In this document: in pieces, positions 1 to 8,789 of the stretch
Layout of the letters: each line of letters starts with the position of its first letter
How positions within the stretch are numbered: position 1 is the first letter of the stretch
Translations under genes and position numbers: made by a program
Notes under the pieces: generated by a model
What the model saw: only the letters and a program-made list of their open reading frames with translations
Databases searched by the model: none
What the model was told of the DNA's origin: nothing
Assembly (NCBI RefSeq): GCF_045207655.1
Contig: NZ_CP108784.1
Location: 1,364,001-1,428,000, forward strand
Source of the DNA: Embleya sp045207655
GTDB lineage: Bacteria > Actinomycetota > Actinomycetes > Streptomycetales > Streptomycetaceae
Length of the DNA: 64,000 nucleotides
Direction: 5' to 3'

Positions 1-1041
1 GACGATCCGCTCCGGCCGCCGCGCCGCGCACGCGGCCACCGTCGAGGGTCCGCCGCCGCCCACGAACACCACGTCCGGCAGCGGCAACCGGGACAACACC
101 TCGGGCGCCTTACCATGCACCACCTGTATCTCGACCCCGAATCGGCTCGCGTTCTCGGCGATCAGATCGCACCCGAACGCCTCCCGCTCGACCGCGACCA
201 CCGCCGCGCCGTGCCGCGCGCACTCGACGGCCACCGAACCACTGCCCGCCCCGATGTCCCACACCAGATCACCGAGCCTGGGGCCGATTCGGGCCACCGC
301 CAACGCGCGCACCTCGGCACGGGTGATCGCGCCGGTGCGATGCGCGTACGCGTCCTCCGCCATCGCCCACCCGCGCACCGGGCCGGGAAAGCCCGGGCGT
401 TCACCGGCCAGCCAGCCCGCCGCCGCACCCGCGCGCGGAGCCGGCCCGATCACGATCACCACGTCCACGTCGGACCACTCGTGCTCCATCGCGTGCTCGG
501 CGGAGACCATCGAGATCTCCTCCCGCTCGGTGCCCAGGCGCTCGCACACCACGAACGTGCGCGGCACATCCGGGAGCAGCGCGGCGAGTTCGGCCGGACC
601 CGCGCCGGGACCGGTGAGCACCGCGACCTTCCCGAACGCCCGGCACACGTTCGCCGCGCGCCGCACGTCCCGGCCCAGGGCGCTGACCACCCGCGCGTCG
701 TCCCAGGGCATCGCGGCCCGGGCGAAGGCCCGCGCGACCGAGGAGACGGCGGGCACGATCTCCAACTCCAGGCCGTACTCGGGCCGGCGCAACAACCGCA
801 CGATGCCGAAGAACCCCGGGTCACCGACGGCCAGCACGACCGCTATGCCGCGATGCGCGCCGATCCGCTGCGCGGCCACGTGCACGTTGCCCAGCACCAC
901 CCGTTCCGCGCCCTCGGGCACCGTGACGGCGGCCAACAGCCGTTCCGGACCGGCCACCAGGGTCGCCGTCCGGATCGCCTCCACCGCCGGTGCCGACAGC
1001 GGTCCGCCGTCGTACCCGATCACGGTCACCCGATCAGCCAT
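1..1041 (-). CDS. cobL: Precorrin-6Y C5,15-methyltransferase (decarboxylating), 3' end missing
   Basis: Fused corrin-ring methyltransferase acting late in cobalamin synthesis: it methylates C5 and C15 of precorrin-6Y and decarboxylates the acetate side chain. The visible 347 codons start MADRVTVIGYDGG, with the N-terminal CbiE-type SAM methyltransferase containing GDPGFFG. A CbiT-type Rossmann domain follows, with DIGAGSGSVAVE as the SAM-binding loop. The C-terminus is cut by the left edge of the window. A second ATG six bases upstream (1047) is an equally possible start. It lies 113 bp downstream of cobB and is probably the last visible member of the riboswitch-controlled operon. Confidence 0.9.
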   Translation of the reverse strand, partial: MADRVTVIGYDGGPLSAPAVEAIRTATLVAGPERLLAAVTVPEGAERVVLGNVHVAAQRIGAHRGIAVVLAVGDPGFFGIVRLLRRPEYGLELEIVPAVSSVARAFARAAMPWDDARVVSALGRDVRRAANVCRAFGKVAVLTGPGAGPAELAALLPDVPRTFVVCERLGTEREEISMVSAEHAMEHEWSDVDVVIVIGPAPRAGAAAGWLAGERPGFPGPVRGWAMAEDAYAHRTGAITRAEVRALAVARIGPRLGDLVWDIGAGSGSVAVECARHGAAVVAVEREAFGCDLIAENASRFGVEIQVVHGKAPEVLSRLPLPDVVFVGGGGPSTVAACAARRPERIV

Positions 1042-1160
1042 GGCCATCCCCTCGCCGTGCCGAACCCCGGGGGTCCCGCGCGTGATCATGCGATGACATC
1101 CCCGACGGGGTGCCCGTACACCCGACACGACGTCCACCCCGCCGTCGCGGGTTGCGCCGA

Positions 1161-2624
1161 TCACCGCCCGAGCGTGGTCTCTTCCCTCCGGTCGGTGACC
1201 GGCGACCCGCCCGCGCCGCCCGGGACTCGCCCCCGCGCACCCACCGCACCCGCGCCCGTCGGCTCGACCGCGAGCGCGCAGGAGTGCGCGAACCGCCGGG
1301 CCAGATCGGGCGCGCCGGCCCAGTGCGTGTGCAGGTACGACGCGTGCACCGACCCGGCGATGTGCCCCTCCAGACCGGAGTCGCCCAGGCTCCACGCCGC
1401 TCGGCGCCCGGCCCGAGGGGTGAGCGTCGTGCGGTGGAACTCGTGTCCCCGGACCACTCGACCGGTCTCGGCGAGCACCGAGTCGTGCGCGGCCGTCGCC
1501 TCCCGATAGCCCAGGGTCAGCCGTTCGGTCAGCCGCGCGTCCGCGTCCAGCACGCCGCACATCGGCGCGCCGTCCAGGGTCCGGGCCAGGTACAGCAGCC
1601 CCGCGCACTCGGCCGCGATCGGGCCGCCGCGCGCGGCCAGCGCCACCACGTCCGCGCGCAGGCTCGTGTTGGCGGCCAGCTCCGCCGCGTACACCTCGGG
1701 AAATCCGCCGCCCACCACCAGTCCCGCCGTGCCCGTCGGCAACCGTTCGTCCCGCAGCGGGTCGACGGTGACCACGTCCGCCCCGGCCGCGTCGAGCAGT
1801 TCGGCGGTCTCGGCGTACGCGAAGGTGAACGCCGAGCCGCCCGCGACGGCGATCGTGGGCCGCCCGGGGATCGCGCCGCCCACCTCGCGTACCGGGTCCC
1901 ACGGCGCGTCGGGCAGCGCTCCCGCGCTCGCCGCGATCCGCCGCACCTCGGCCAGGTCCACGCTGCGCGCGATCAGTTCGCCGAGCGCGTCCACCGTGCG
2001 CACGGCGTCCGTGTGCCGCTCGGCGACCGGGACCAGGCCCAGATGCCGGGCGGGCTTGGCGATCGCGTCGTGCCGGCGCAGCACACCCAGGACCGGCATA
2101 CCGATCTCGTCCAGCGCCTCGCGCAGCATGCTCTCGTGCCGATCCGAGCCGACCCGGTTCAGGATCACCCCGGCCACGCCCACGTCCGGGTCGAACGCGT
2201 CGAATCCGCGCACGAGCGCGGCCACCGAGCGGCTCTGCGCCCGCGCGTCCACGACCAGGATCACCGGCGCCGCGAGCAGGCGCGCGACGTGCGCGGTGGA
2301 GGCGTACCCACCGCGTCCGGCCGCGCCGTCGAACATGCCCATCACGCCCTCGACGACCGCCAGATCGGCGCCGCGCGCGCCGTGCGCGAACAGTGGCGCG
2401 ATCCGTTCCTCGCCGACCAGGAACGGGTCGAGGTTGCGCCCGGGCCGGCCGGCCGCGAGCGCGTGATAGCCGGGGTCGATGTAGTCCGGCCCCACCTTGT
2501 GCGGTGAGACCGTGTCGCCGCGCCGGGTGAACGCCGCGATCAGCCCGGTGGCGACGGTGGTCTTGCCGTGCCCGGAGGCGGGTGCGGCGATCACCACGCG
2601 CGGCAGCGCCGGACCACTCACCAC
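1161..2624 (-). CDS. cobB: Cobyrinate a,c-diamide synthase
   Basis: ATP- and glutamine-dependent amidation of the a and c carboxylates of (hydrogeno)cobyrinate. The N-terminus carries the dethiobiotin-synthetase-like P-loop ASGHGKTT about ten residues from the start. The C-terminal glutamine amidotransferase domain has its nucleophile in AECAGLLYL. About 487 aa, normal for the family, with a short non-conserved tail. The proposed GTG starts (2624 or 2621) overlap the cobO stop (GTGGTGAG), which implies translational coupling. The open frame extends further upstream only as a shadow inside cobO. Confidence 0.93.
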   Translation of the reverse strand: MVSGPALPRVVIAAPASGHGKTTVATGLIAAFTRRGDTVSPHKVGPDYIDPGYHALAAGRPGRNLDPFLVGEERIAPLFAHGARGADLAVVEGVMGMFDGAAGRGGYASTAHVARLLAAPVILVVDARAQSRSVAALVRGFDAFDPDVGVAGVILNRVGSDRHESMLREALDEIGMPVLGVLRRHDAIAKPARHLGLVPVAERHTDAVRTVDALGELIARSVDLAEVRRIAASAGALPDAPWDPVREVGGAIPGRPTIAVAGGSAFTFAYAETAELLDAAGADVVTVDPLRDERLPTGTAGLVVGGGFPEVYAAELAANTSLRADVVALAARGGPIAAECAGLLYLARTLDGAPMCGVLDADARLTERLTLGYREATAAHDSVLAETGRVVRGHEFHRTTLTPRAGRRAAWSLGDSGLEGHIAGSVHASYLHTHWAGAPDLARRFAHSCALAVEPTGAGAVGARGRVPGGAGGSPVTDRREETTLGR

Positions 2625-3232
2625 TCGATGCCTCGCTGGCCCTTTTGTCCCGCGTCCATCGGGTGCTTGATCTTGGTCATCTCGGTGACCAGGTCGGCCG
2701 CCTCGATCAGCCGCGGGTCGGCGTCGCGGCCGGTGATCACCACGTGCTGACTGCCGGGCCGGTCGCGCAGCACCGCGACCACCTCGTCCACGTCCACCCA
2801 GCCCCACTTCATCGGGTAGGTGAACTCGTCGAGCACGTACACCCGATAGGTCTCGGCGGCCAGGTCGCGCTTGATCTGCTCCCAGCCCTGCCGGGCCGCC
2901 TCGGCGTGGTCCTCCTGGGTGCCCTCGCGCTGGATCCAGGACCAGCCCTCGCCCATCTTGTGCCAGGTGACCGGACCACCCTCGCCGGTCTCGGTGTGCA
3001 CCCGCCCGAGGGTGCGCAGCACGGTCTCCTCGCCGACCTTCCACTTCGCCGACTTCACGAACTGGAACACCCCGATCGGCCAGCCCTGGTTCCAGCCGCG
3101 CAGGGCCAGTCCGAACGCGGCGGTGGACTTGCCCTTGCCGGGCCCGGTGTGCACGACGACCAACGCCCGGTTCCGACGCTGACGCGTGGTCAGCCCGTCG
3201 GCGGGAACATGCGTGGGAACGCCTTGCGGCAT
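2618..3232 (-). CDS. cobO: Cob(I)yrinic acid a,c-diamide adenosyltransferase
   Basis: Transfers the adenosyl group of ATP to cob(I)alamin precursors (CobO/BtuR family). The 204-aa product has the P-loop HTGPGKGKSTAAFG and the family motif VLDEFTYPMKWGW near the middle. The ATG at 3232 is preceded by AGGGAG at a good distance. It sits between the chelatase gene (111 bp upstream) and cobB (overlapping), so it belongs to the same cobalamin transcript. Confidence 0.95.
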   Translation of the reverse strand: MPQGVPTHVPADGLTTRQRRNRALVVVHTGPGKGKSTAAFGLALRGWNQGWPIGVFQFVKSAKWKVGEETVLRTLGRVHTETGEGGPVTWHKMGEGWSWIQREGTQEDHAEAARQGWEQIKRDLAAETYRVYVLDEFTYPMKWGWVDVDEVVAVLRDRPGSQHVVITGRDADPRLIEAADLVTEMTKIKHPMDAGQKGQRGIEW

Positions 3233-3342
3233 GGTGATCTCCCTGTGTCCATGAAAACGTCGAGGCAGGTCTCCTACAGTCGCCCGGCCGCCCGCCGGGG
3301 CGAACCCCGACCGGCCGGCGCGGGCCCGGTCACCCGACCGGA

Positions 3343-5388
3343 TCAAGCCACCGAACGCACGTCCCGGACCAGCCCCGCCAGGCCGTCGGCGGCCAGTTCG
3401 TCCAGTGTCACCACCGGCCCGCCCAGGTCGCCGGCCAGCCGTGCCGCCAGTCCCAGCCGCACCGGACCGCTCTCGCAGTCCACCACCAACGAGGCGGCCC
3501 CCGTCGCCGCCAACAACCGCGCCGCGCGCCGGCTCTCGCCCAGCGCGTCCCGGCCGCCCGTCGCCCGACCGTCGGTGACCACGACCACCAGCGGCCGGCG
3601 CAGCGGATCGCGCAGCCGCTCCACCCGCAACGTCTCGTGCGCGCGCAGCAGTCCGGCGCCCACCGGGGTGCGTCCGCCGGTCGGCAGCGCGGCCAGTCGG
3701 GCCGCGCCGATCTCGACCGAGGAGGTCGGCGGCAGCACCAGCGAGGCGTCCGCGCCCCGGAAGGTGACCAGGCCGACCTTGTCCCGTCGCTGGTAGGCGT
3801 CCAGGAGCAGGGACAACACCGCGCCCTTGACCGCGCGCATGCGCTTGCGCGCCGCCATCGACCCGGACGCGTCGACCACGAACAGCACCAGGTTGCCCTC
3901 GCGGCCCTCGCGGACCGCCTCGCGCAGATCCGCGCGCCGCAACAGCAGCCCCGCGCCGGTACGCCCACGCGCCTTCTGGTGCAGCGCCGCCGCGCGCACC
4001 GTGGCCGCGACGTGCAGCCGGGTCACCCGGCCGGCCGCGACCTGCGAGCCGGTGGTGCGCCCGCTCGCGGTCCGCGCGCGCGAGCGCCGCCCGGCCGCGC
4101 CCTGCCCCACACCGGGCACCGCGAACAGCCGGGTGCGATACGGCTCGGCCGCCGCCACGGCGGCCTGTTCCGGCCCGCCGCCCGAGGCGGTGGGCGCGCC
4201 CTCGACGGGCGCGTCCTCGGTACCGGGCGCCGAGGTGGGCGCCGCCTCGGTCCGCTCGGGCGCCCGGGCCGCGTTGCCCGACCCGTCCGAGCCGTCCACG
4301 TCCGGCGGCGGCGACCCACCGCCGTCCGGCCCGTCCCCCTCCGGCTCCGGTTCGGGCTCCGGTTCGGGTTCCGGTTCGTCCGGGTCGCGCAGCGCCTCGT
4401 CGAGGTGCTCCTCGTCCAGCCCCGGCGCGTCGAACGGGTTGCGCCGCCGTCGGTGCGGCAGCGCGAGCAGCGCGGCCTGTCGCACGTCCTCGGCGGTGAC
4501 CTCGGTGCGGCCGTGCCACGCGGCCAGCGCGATCGAGGTGCGCGCCGTGACCAGGTCCGCGCGCATCCCGTCCACCTCGAACGACGCGCACACGCGCGCT
4601 ATCCGCTCCAACTCGGCGTCCGGCAGCAGCACGTCGGCCAGCAGCGTCCGGGCGCGCAGGATGCGCTCGGCCAGGTCGGCGTCCTCGTGCGCCCAGCGGG
4701 CCGCGAACGCGCCGGGGTCGGCCTCGTACGCCAACCGCCGGCGCACCACCTCGGCCCGCTCGCGCGGTTCCCGGCTGGCGGCGACCTCGACGGTGAGCCC
4801 GAAGCGGTCGAGCAACTGCGGGCGCAGCTCGCCCTCTTCCGGGTTCATCGTGCCCACGAGCAGGAACCGCGCGGCGTGCCGCACGGACACCCCTTCGCGC
4901 TCGACGTGCGAGGTGCCCATCGCGGCCGCGTCCAGGAGCAGGTCCACCAAGTGGTCGTGCAGCAGGTTGACCTCGTCGACGTAGAGCACGCCCCGGTGCG
5001 CGGCGGCCAGCAGGCCGGGCTCGTACGCCTTGACGCCCTCGGTCAGGGCACGTTCGATGTCCAACGAGCCGGCCAGTCGGTCCTCGCTGGCGCCGACCGG
5101 CAGTTCGACCAGCCGCGCGGCGCGCGCGGTCCCGGCGATCGCCGGGTCGTGCGGACCGTCCGGGCACTGCCCGTCCGGGGAGGCCGGATCACACGAGAAA
5201 CGACACCCGGGCACCACCGCGACCTCGGGCAACTGACCGGCGAGGGCGCGGACCATGGTCGACTTGGCGGTGCCCTTCTCGCCGCGTACGAGCACTCCGC
5301 CGACGGCGGGCGAGACCGCGTTGAGGACGAGCGCCAGCCGCAGGTCGGCCAGGCCGACGATCGCGGAGAAGGGGTAGGCGGCGCTCAT
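3343..5388 (-). CDS. Mg/Co-chelatase ChlI-ChlD type fusion subunit
   Basis: ATPase partner of a CobN-type cobaltochelatase, inferred from context; the family is shared with magnesium chelatase. The 681-aa protein has an N-terminal AAA+ domain (Walker A GEKGTAKST at residues 36-44; Walker B LYVDEVNLL). A low-complexity acidic linker follows, with repeated Glu-Pro pairs and Gly/Asp runs. The C-terminal von Willebrand A domain has the MIDAS motif DASGSM near residue 505. The ATG at 5388 (MSAAYPF) is chosen because the open frame upstream of it falls in the riboswitch leader. No cobN is visible upstream, unlike many Streptomyces loci, so the large subunit must be encoded elsewhere. Confidence 0.9.
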   Translation of the reverse strand: MSAAYPFSAIVGLADLRLALVLNAVSPAVGGVLVRGEKGTAKSTMVRALAGQLPEVAVVPGCRFSCDPASPDGQCPDGPHDPAIAGTARAARLVELPVGASEDRLAGSLDIERALTEGVKAYEPGLLAAAHRGVLYVDEVNLLHDHLVDLLLDAAAMGTSHVEREGVSVRHAARFLLVGTMNPEEGELRPQLLDRFGLTVEVAASREPRERAEVVRRRLAYEADPGAFAARWAHEDADLAERILRARTLLADVLLPDAELERIARVCASFEVDGMRADLVTARTSIALAAWHGRTEVTAEDVRQAALLALPHRRRRNPFDAPGLDEEHLDEALRDPDEPEPEPEPEPEPEGDGPDGGGSPPPDVDGSDGSGNAARAPERTEAAPTSAPGTEDAPVEGAPTASGGGPEQAAVAAAEPYRTRLFAVPGVGQGAAGRRSRARTASGRTTGSQVAAGRVTRLHVAATVRAAALHQKARGRTGAGLLLRRADLREAVREGREGNLVLFVVDASGSMAARKRMRAVKGAVLSLLLDAYQRRDKVGLVTFRGADASLVLPPTSSVEIGAARLAALPTGGRTPVGAGLLRAHETLRVERLRDPLRRPLVVVVTDGRATGGRDALGESRRAARLLAATGAASLVVDCESGPVRLGLAARLAGDLGGPVVTLDELAADGLAGLVRDVRSVA

Positions 5389-5509
5389 CCGCGCCGCCCC
5401 GAACCGCTCGATATGCCGCAGGTTGTCACAAAGCACGCAGGCATGCGCCGTCGGCCTCCCTCGGGTGTCCACGCCCTGGTCGGTGGCGGGACCCGTGACC
5501 CGGGCCCCG

Positions 5510-5690
5510 GACAGCGGCAAGTCTCTGGCTCACGCCCGCCGGACGGCGCGCGTTCACAGTGGCGGGACCGCTCCGGGTTGCCGCACCGCGCCGCCTCCGT
5601 CGGATGTTCCGGTGTCGAGGAGTGCCCGAACCCTCGTGGAGAACGCGAACACACCTCGACACCGGGCCCGAAGGTGCTCCGCGCGATACG
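5510..5690 (-). promoter_or_regulatory. Cobalamin (B12) riboswitch
   Basis: On the minus strand the leader holds the hallmark B12 box GCGGTCCCGCCACTGTGA (around 5553-5570). It is followed by the conserved AGCCAG...ACTTGCC element (5516-5530) and preceded by GGTGCGG..AACCCGG. These match the AdoCbl riboswitch core. It ends about 120 nt before the chelatase ATG and should repress the whole chelatase-cobO-cobB-cobL transcript when cobalamin is plentiful. I see no clear intrinsic terminator between it and the gene, so control at translation is more likely. The outer boundaries are approximate. Confidence 0.87.
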
Positions 5691-5742
5691 CCGGATTCCT
5701 TCCCTGCTGTCGTCGACAGCCTCTCATACGCCCTCGGACGCG

Positions 5743-5774
5743 CCACGGCCCCCGCCTTGCGACGGGGGCCGTGG
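5743..5774 (-). terminator. Terminator hairpin after metQ
   Basis: Perfect 12-bp inverted repeat (5743-5754 with 5763-5774) and an 8-nt loop, 19 bp past the metQ stop. There is no strong T-run, as is usual for actinomycete terminators. It separates metNIQ from the riboswitch-controlled cob operon on the same strand. Confidence 0.75.
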
Positions 5775-5793
5775 TGTTCGCGCGGTACGCGGC

Positions 5794-6615
5794 TCAGAAC
5801 GCGGGGAGCACGTTGCCCTTGTACTCGTCGGTGATGTACTTCTTCACCTCGGGCGAGTTCAGCAGCTTGGCCAGCTTCTGCACGCGCGGGTCGTTCTCCT
5901 TGCCCTTCTTGACCACCAGGACGTTCGCGTACGGGTTGTTCTCCGCCTTCTCCACCGCGATGCCGTCCTTGCCCGGGGTCAGCTTGGCGTCCAGCGCGTA
6001 GTTGCCGTTGATCACCGCGCCGTCCACGTCGTCCAGCGCGCGGGGCAGCTGGGCCGCCTCGATGGCCTTGAACTTGAGCTTCTTCGGGTTGTCCACGACG
6101 TCCTTCTCGGTCGCCGTGGTGCCCGCGCCGTCCTTGAGCTTGATCACGCCGTTGTCGGCGAGCAGCTTGAGCGCGCGACCGCCGTTGGTGGCGTCGTTGG
6201 GGAACGCGACGGTCGCGCCCTCCTTGAGCTCGGCGAGCGACTTGACCTTCTTGGAGTAGAGCGCCAGCGGTTCCAGGTGCACCGGCACGACCGGAACCAG
6301 GCTGGTCTTCTTCTCCTTGTTGAACTCCTCCAGGTAGGGCTTGTGCTGGAAGAAGTTGGCGTCGACGTTGCCCTCGTCCAGGGCCGGATTCTGCTGGGTG
6401 TAGTCGGCGAACTCCTTGACGTCCAGCTTCAGGCCCTCCTTCCCGGCGAGGTTGTCCTTGATGTACTTCAGGATCTGCGCGTGCGGGACGGAGGAGGCGG
6501 CGACCTTGAGCGGGTCGGACGCGGACGAGCCCTTCTTGTCGTCACTGCCGCAGGCGGCGAGACCGAGTCCGAGGGCGGCGACGGCGGTGAGCGCGACGAA
6601 CTTGTTGATACGCAC
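5794..6615 (-). CDS. metQ: Methionine ABC transporter substrate-binding lipoprotein
   Basis: NlpA/MetQ family protein that captures D/L-methionine outside the membrane and delivers it to MetNI. The 273-aa precursor has a signal peptide ending in the lipobox LAAC (Cys about residue 22), so the mature protein is lipid-anchored. Family features include KVAASSVPHAQIL and PNDATNGGRAL. The GTG at 6615 (VRINKFVAL) is chosen for its AGGAAAGG ribosome site. It is the last gene of metN-metI-metQ, 80 bp after metI. Confidence 0.93.
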   Translation of the reverse strand: MRINKFVALTAVAALGLGLAACGSDDKKGSSASDPLKVAASSVPHAQILKYIKDNLAGKEGLKLDVKEFADYTQQNPALDEGNVDANFFQHKPYLEEFNKEKKTSLVPVVPVHLEPLALYSKKVKSLAELKEGATVAFPNDATNGGRALKLLADNGVIKLKDGAGTTATEKDVVDNPKKLKFKAIEAAQLPRALDDVDGAVINGNYALDAKLTPGKDGIAVEKAENNPYANVLVVKKGKENDPRVQKLAKLLNSPEVKKYITDEYKGNVLPAF

Positions 6616-6695
6616 GAAGAGTGCCTTTCCTGGTGGTACGGAGTACGCGGGCGTGGGTCGCCTCGCGTCCTGGAACAGGTCCGGGGACGGACGCC

Positions 6696-7352
6696 TTATC
6701 GGTGGGCGAGCCTGCGGGAGAGCAGATCGCCGAGGAATTGCACGAGTTGCACCAGCACGACGAGCACCGCGATGGTCACGAGCATCAGGTTGGTCTCGAA
6801 CCGCTGGTAGCCGTAGCGGATGGCCAGGTCGCCGAGCCCGCCGCCGCCGACCACGCCCGCCATCGCGGAGTAGCCGACGATCGCGACGATGGTCACGGTG
6901 ATCGCGGAGATGATCGAGGGCACCGCCTCGCGCACGAGCACCTTGCGCACGATGGTGATCGTGCTCGCGCCCATCGACTGCGCGGCCTCGATCAGCCCCC
7001 GATCCACCTCGCGCACCGCGGTCTCCACCAGGCGCGCGAAGAACGGGATGGCGCCCACGGTCAGCGGCACGATCGCGGCGTCGGTGCCGATCGTGGTCCC
7101 GGTCACCCATCGGGTGAACGGGATCAGCGCGACCAGCAGGATCAGGAACGGGACCGAGCGGCCCACGTTGACCACCAGTCCGAGCAGCTTGTTCGCCGGC
7201 GCGAACGCGAGCGGTCCGCCCCGGTCGGTGAGCACGAGCAGGAGCCCGATCGGCAACCCGATCAGCACGGTGATCAGCGTCGCGACGCCGACCATGTACA
7301 GCGTCTCCTGGGTCGCGGTCTCCAGCAGTGGCCGCATCTCGGACCAGGTCAT
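6696..7352 (-). CDS. metI: Methionine ABC transporter permease
   Basis: 218-aa integral membrane permease of the MetI family with about five hydrophobic segments and a BPD-type ABC-coupling loop (MGASTITIVRKVLVREAVPS region). Forms the channel of the methionine importer with MetN and MetQ. The ATG lies two bases after the metN stop, so the two are translated together. Confidence 0.94.
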   Translation of the reverse strand: MTWSEMRPLLETATQETLYMVGVATLITVLIGLPIGLLLVLTDRGGPLAFAPANKLLGLVVNVGRSVPFLILLVALIPFTRWVTGTTIGTDAAIVPLTVGAIPFFARLVETAVREVDRGLIEAAQSMGASTITIVRKVLVREAVPSIISAITVTIVAIVGYSAMAGVVGGGGLGDLAIRYGYQRFETNLMLVTIAVLVVLVQLVQFLGDLLSRRLAHR

Positions 7353-7354
7353 CT

Positions 7355-8416
7355 TCAGATCTCCTTGCCCGCGAGCGCCACGCCGTCCGCGGCGGCGACG
7401 TCGGCGTCCGACTCGGTGGGGGTGCTCGGGCCCTCGTCGACCACGTCGACCTGCAGGCCCTGCTCGCGCAGGTAGCCGATGGGCACCACGTTGTGCTCGA
7501 ACGTGCCGTCCAGCGAGATCCGCATCCGGCCGATCTGCCGTCCGCCGACGCTCTCCACGGCCGCGCCCAGCACGTTGACGTCCACGTTGTAGGTGCGCGC
7601 GAGGGTGGAGATGAACGGCTGCGCCGTCTCCTCGCCGCGGAAGGTGATGTCCACCACGGTGCGGCCCTCGAGCACGCCCGGCGTGCCCAGCGGGAACATC
7701 TCCCGGGCCAGCCGCGAGTCGGACCGGCCGAGCAGTTCGCCCACCGTCCCGGACTCGATGATCCGGCCGCCCTCCATCAGGGCCGCCGAGTCGCAGATGT
7801 TCTTGACCACGTCCATCTCGTGCGTGATCAGCAGGATGGTCAGGCCGAGCCGGTCGCGCAGGTCGCGCAGCAGCGCCAGGATCGAGCGGGTGGTCTCCGG
7901 GTCGAGCGCCGAGGTGGCCTCGTCGGACAGCAGCACCCGCGGTTCGGCGGCGAGCGCGCGGGCGATGCCCACCCGCTGCTTCTGCCCACCGGACAGTTGC
8001 GCGGGGTACGCCTTGGCGTGCTCGGACAGGCCGACCAGGTCCAGCAGTTCGGCCACCCGCCGGGCCCGGTCCCGGCGCGGGATGCCGGCGATCTCCAGCG
8101 GGACCGCGACGTTCCCGGCGACGGTGCGGCTGGAGAGCAGGTTGAAGTGCTGGAAGATCATCCCGATGCCGCGCCGCTCGGCGCGCAGCGCGCTCGCGGA
8201 CAGCGCGGTCAGGTCGCGCCCGCCCACCTCGACGGTGCCCGACGTGGGGCGCTCCAGCAGGTTCAGGCAGCGGATCAGGGTGCTCTTGCCGGCGCCGCTG
8301 CGACCGAGCACGCCGAAGATCTCGCCTTCACGCACGTGCAGGTCGACGTTGTCGAGCGCGGTCACCTGCCGTTCTCGGCTGCGATAGACCTTGCTCAGGG
8401 CAGTGGTACGGATCAC
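7355..8416 (-). CDS. metN: Methionine ABC transporter ATP-binding protein
   Basis: 353-aa ATPase: Walker A GRSGAGKST, ABC signature LSGGQKQR, Walker B RVLLSDEAT. The C-terminal NIL (ACT-like) domain senses intracellular methionine and inhibits transport. The GTG at 8416 is chosen because GAGGA lies just upstream and homology begins at IRTTALSKVYRS. The frame stays open another 90 bp upstream without family similarity. First gene of metNIQ. Confidence 0.94.
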   Translation of the reverse strand: MIRTTALSKVYRSRERQVTALDNVDLHVREGEIFGVLGRSGAGKSTLIRCLNLLERPTSGTVEVGGRDLTALSASALRAERRGIGMIFQHFNLLSSRTVAGNVAVPLEIAGIPRRDRARRVAELLDLVGLSEHAKAYPAQLSGGQKQRVGIARALAAEPRVLLSDEATSALDPETTRSILALLRDLRDRLGLTILLITHEMDVVKNICDSAALMEGGRIIESGTVGELLGRSDSRLAREMFPLGTPGVLEGRTVVDITFRGEETAQPFISTLARTYNVDVNVLGAAVESVGGRQIGRMRISLDGTFEHNVVPIGYLREQGLQVDVVDEGPSTPTESDADVAAADGVALAGKEI

Positions 8417-8726
8417 CGTAAGTCCTCGGTTGGATGCGCGTGCCGAATCGGGCCCGACGAAGGGCCGCGCGATTTCGTCACACAGGGGGCATGGCGGGGA
8501 TGACACCGGGGGCGCGGAGCGCTCGGCCCGGGAGAGGGATCAGGCCCTCAGATCCTCAACAGCCACACATTCGACAGATCTGACACGAACGGCACATGCG
8601 ACGACAACCCGTGGCGGTAGCCGCGGTGCCGGATGTGTGAGCCGTCGTGAACATGATGCGATTAAAGCAGACACACACCCCGCAATGGAAATGTCATCCC
8701 ACCGGGGCACCTGCGACCGAAGCCGA
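8417..8726 (-). other. Long leader/promoter region of metNIQ
   Basis: About 300 bp without a supported gene. The minus strand can form a hairpin from 7-bp arms TCAGATC / GATCTGA (8548-8554 and 8577-8583) about 130 nt ahead of metN. I do not see the conserved core of a SAM-I or SAM-IV riboswitch. The segment probably contains the metN promoter, but no convincing -10/-35 pair stands out. Confidence 0.4.
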
Positions 8727-8769
8727 CGAAGCCCCGATGGCCATGGATTCCATGGTCACCGGGGCTTCG
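8727..8769 (-). terminator. Terminator hairpin after the GNAT gene
   Basis: Nested inverted repeat: outer 10-bp arms CGAAGCCCCG / CGGGGCTTCG and an inner CCATGG..CCATGG stem. It starts 20 bp beyond the stop of the minus-strand GNAT gene and isolates it from the metN promoter. Confidence 0.8.
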
Positions 8770-8789
8770 GGGGTGTCGCGAGGGTTTGC

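Noticed and set aside
3637..6810. Plus-strand open frame of over 1,000 codons
   Set aside because: It lies antisense to the chelatase and metQ genes, has Arg/His/Gly/Val-rich composition typical of shadow frames in GC-rich DNA, and crosses the riboswitch and terminator.
8417..8726. SAM riboswitch upstream of metN
   Set aside because: The conserved SAM-I and SAM-IV core elements are not seen on the minus strand; only a simple hairpin is visible.
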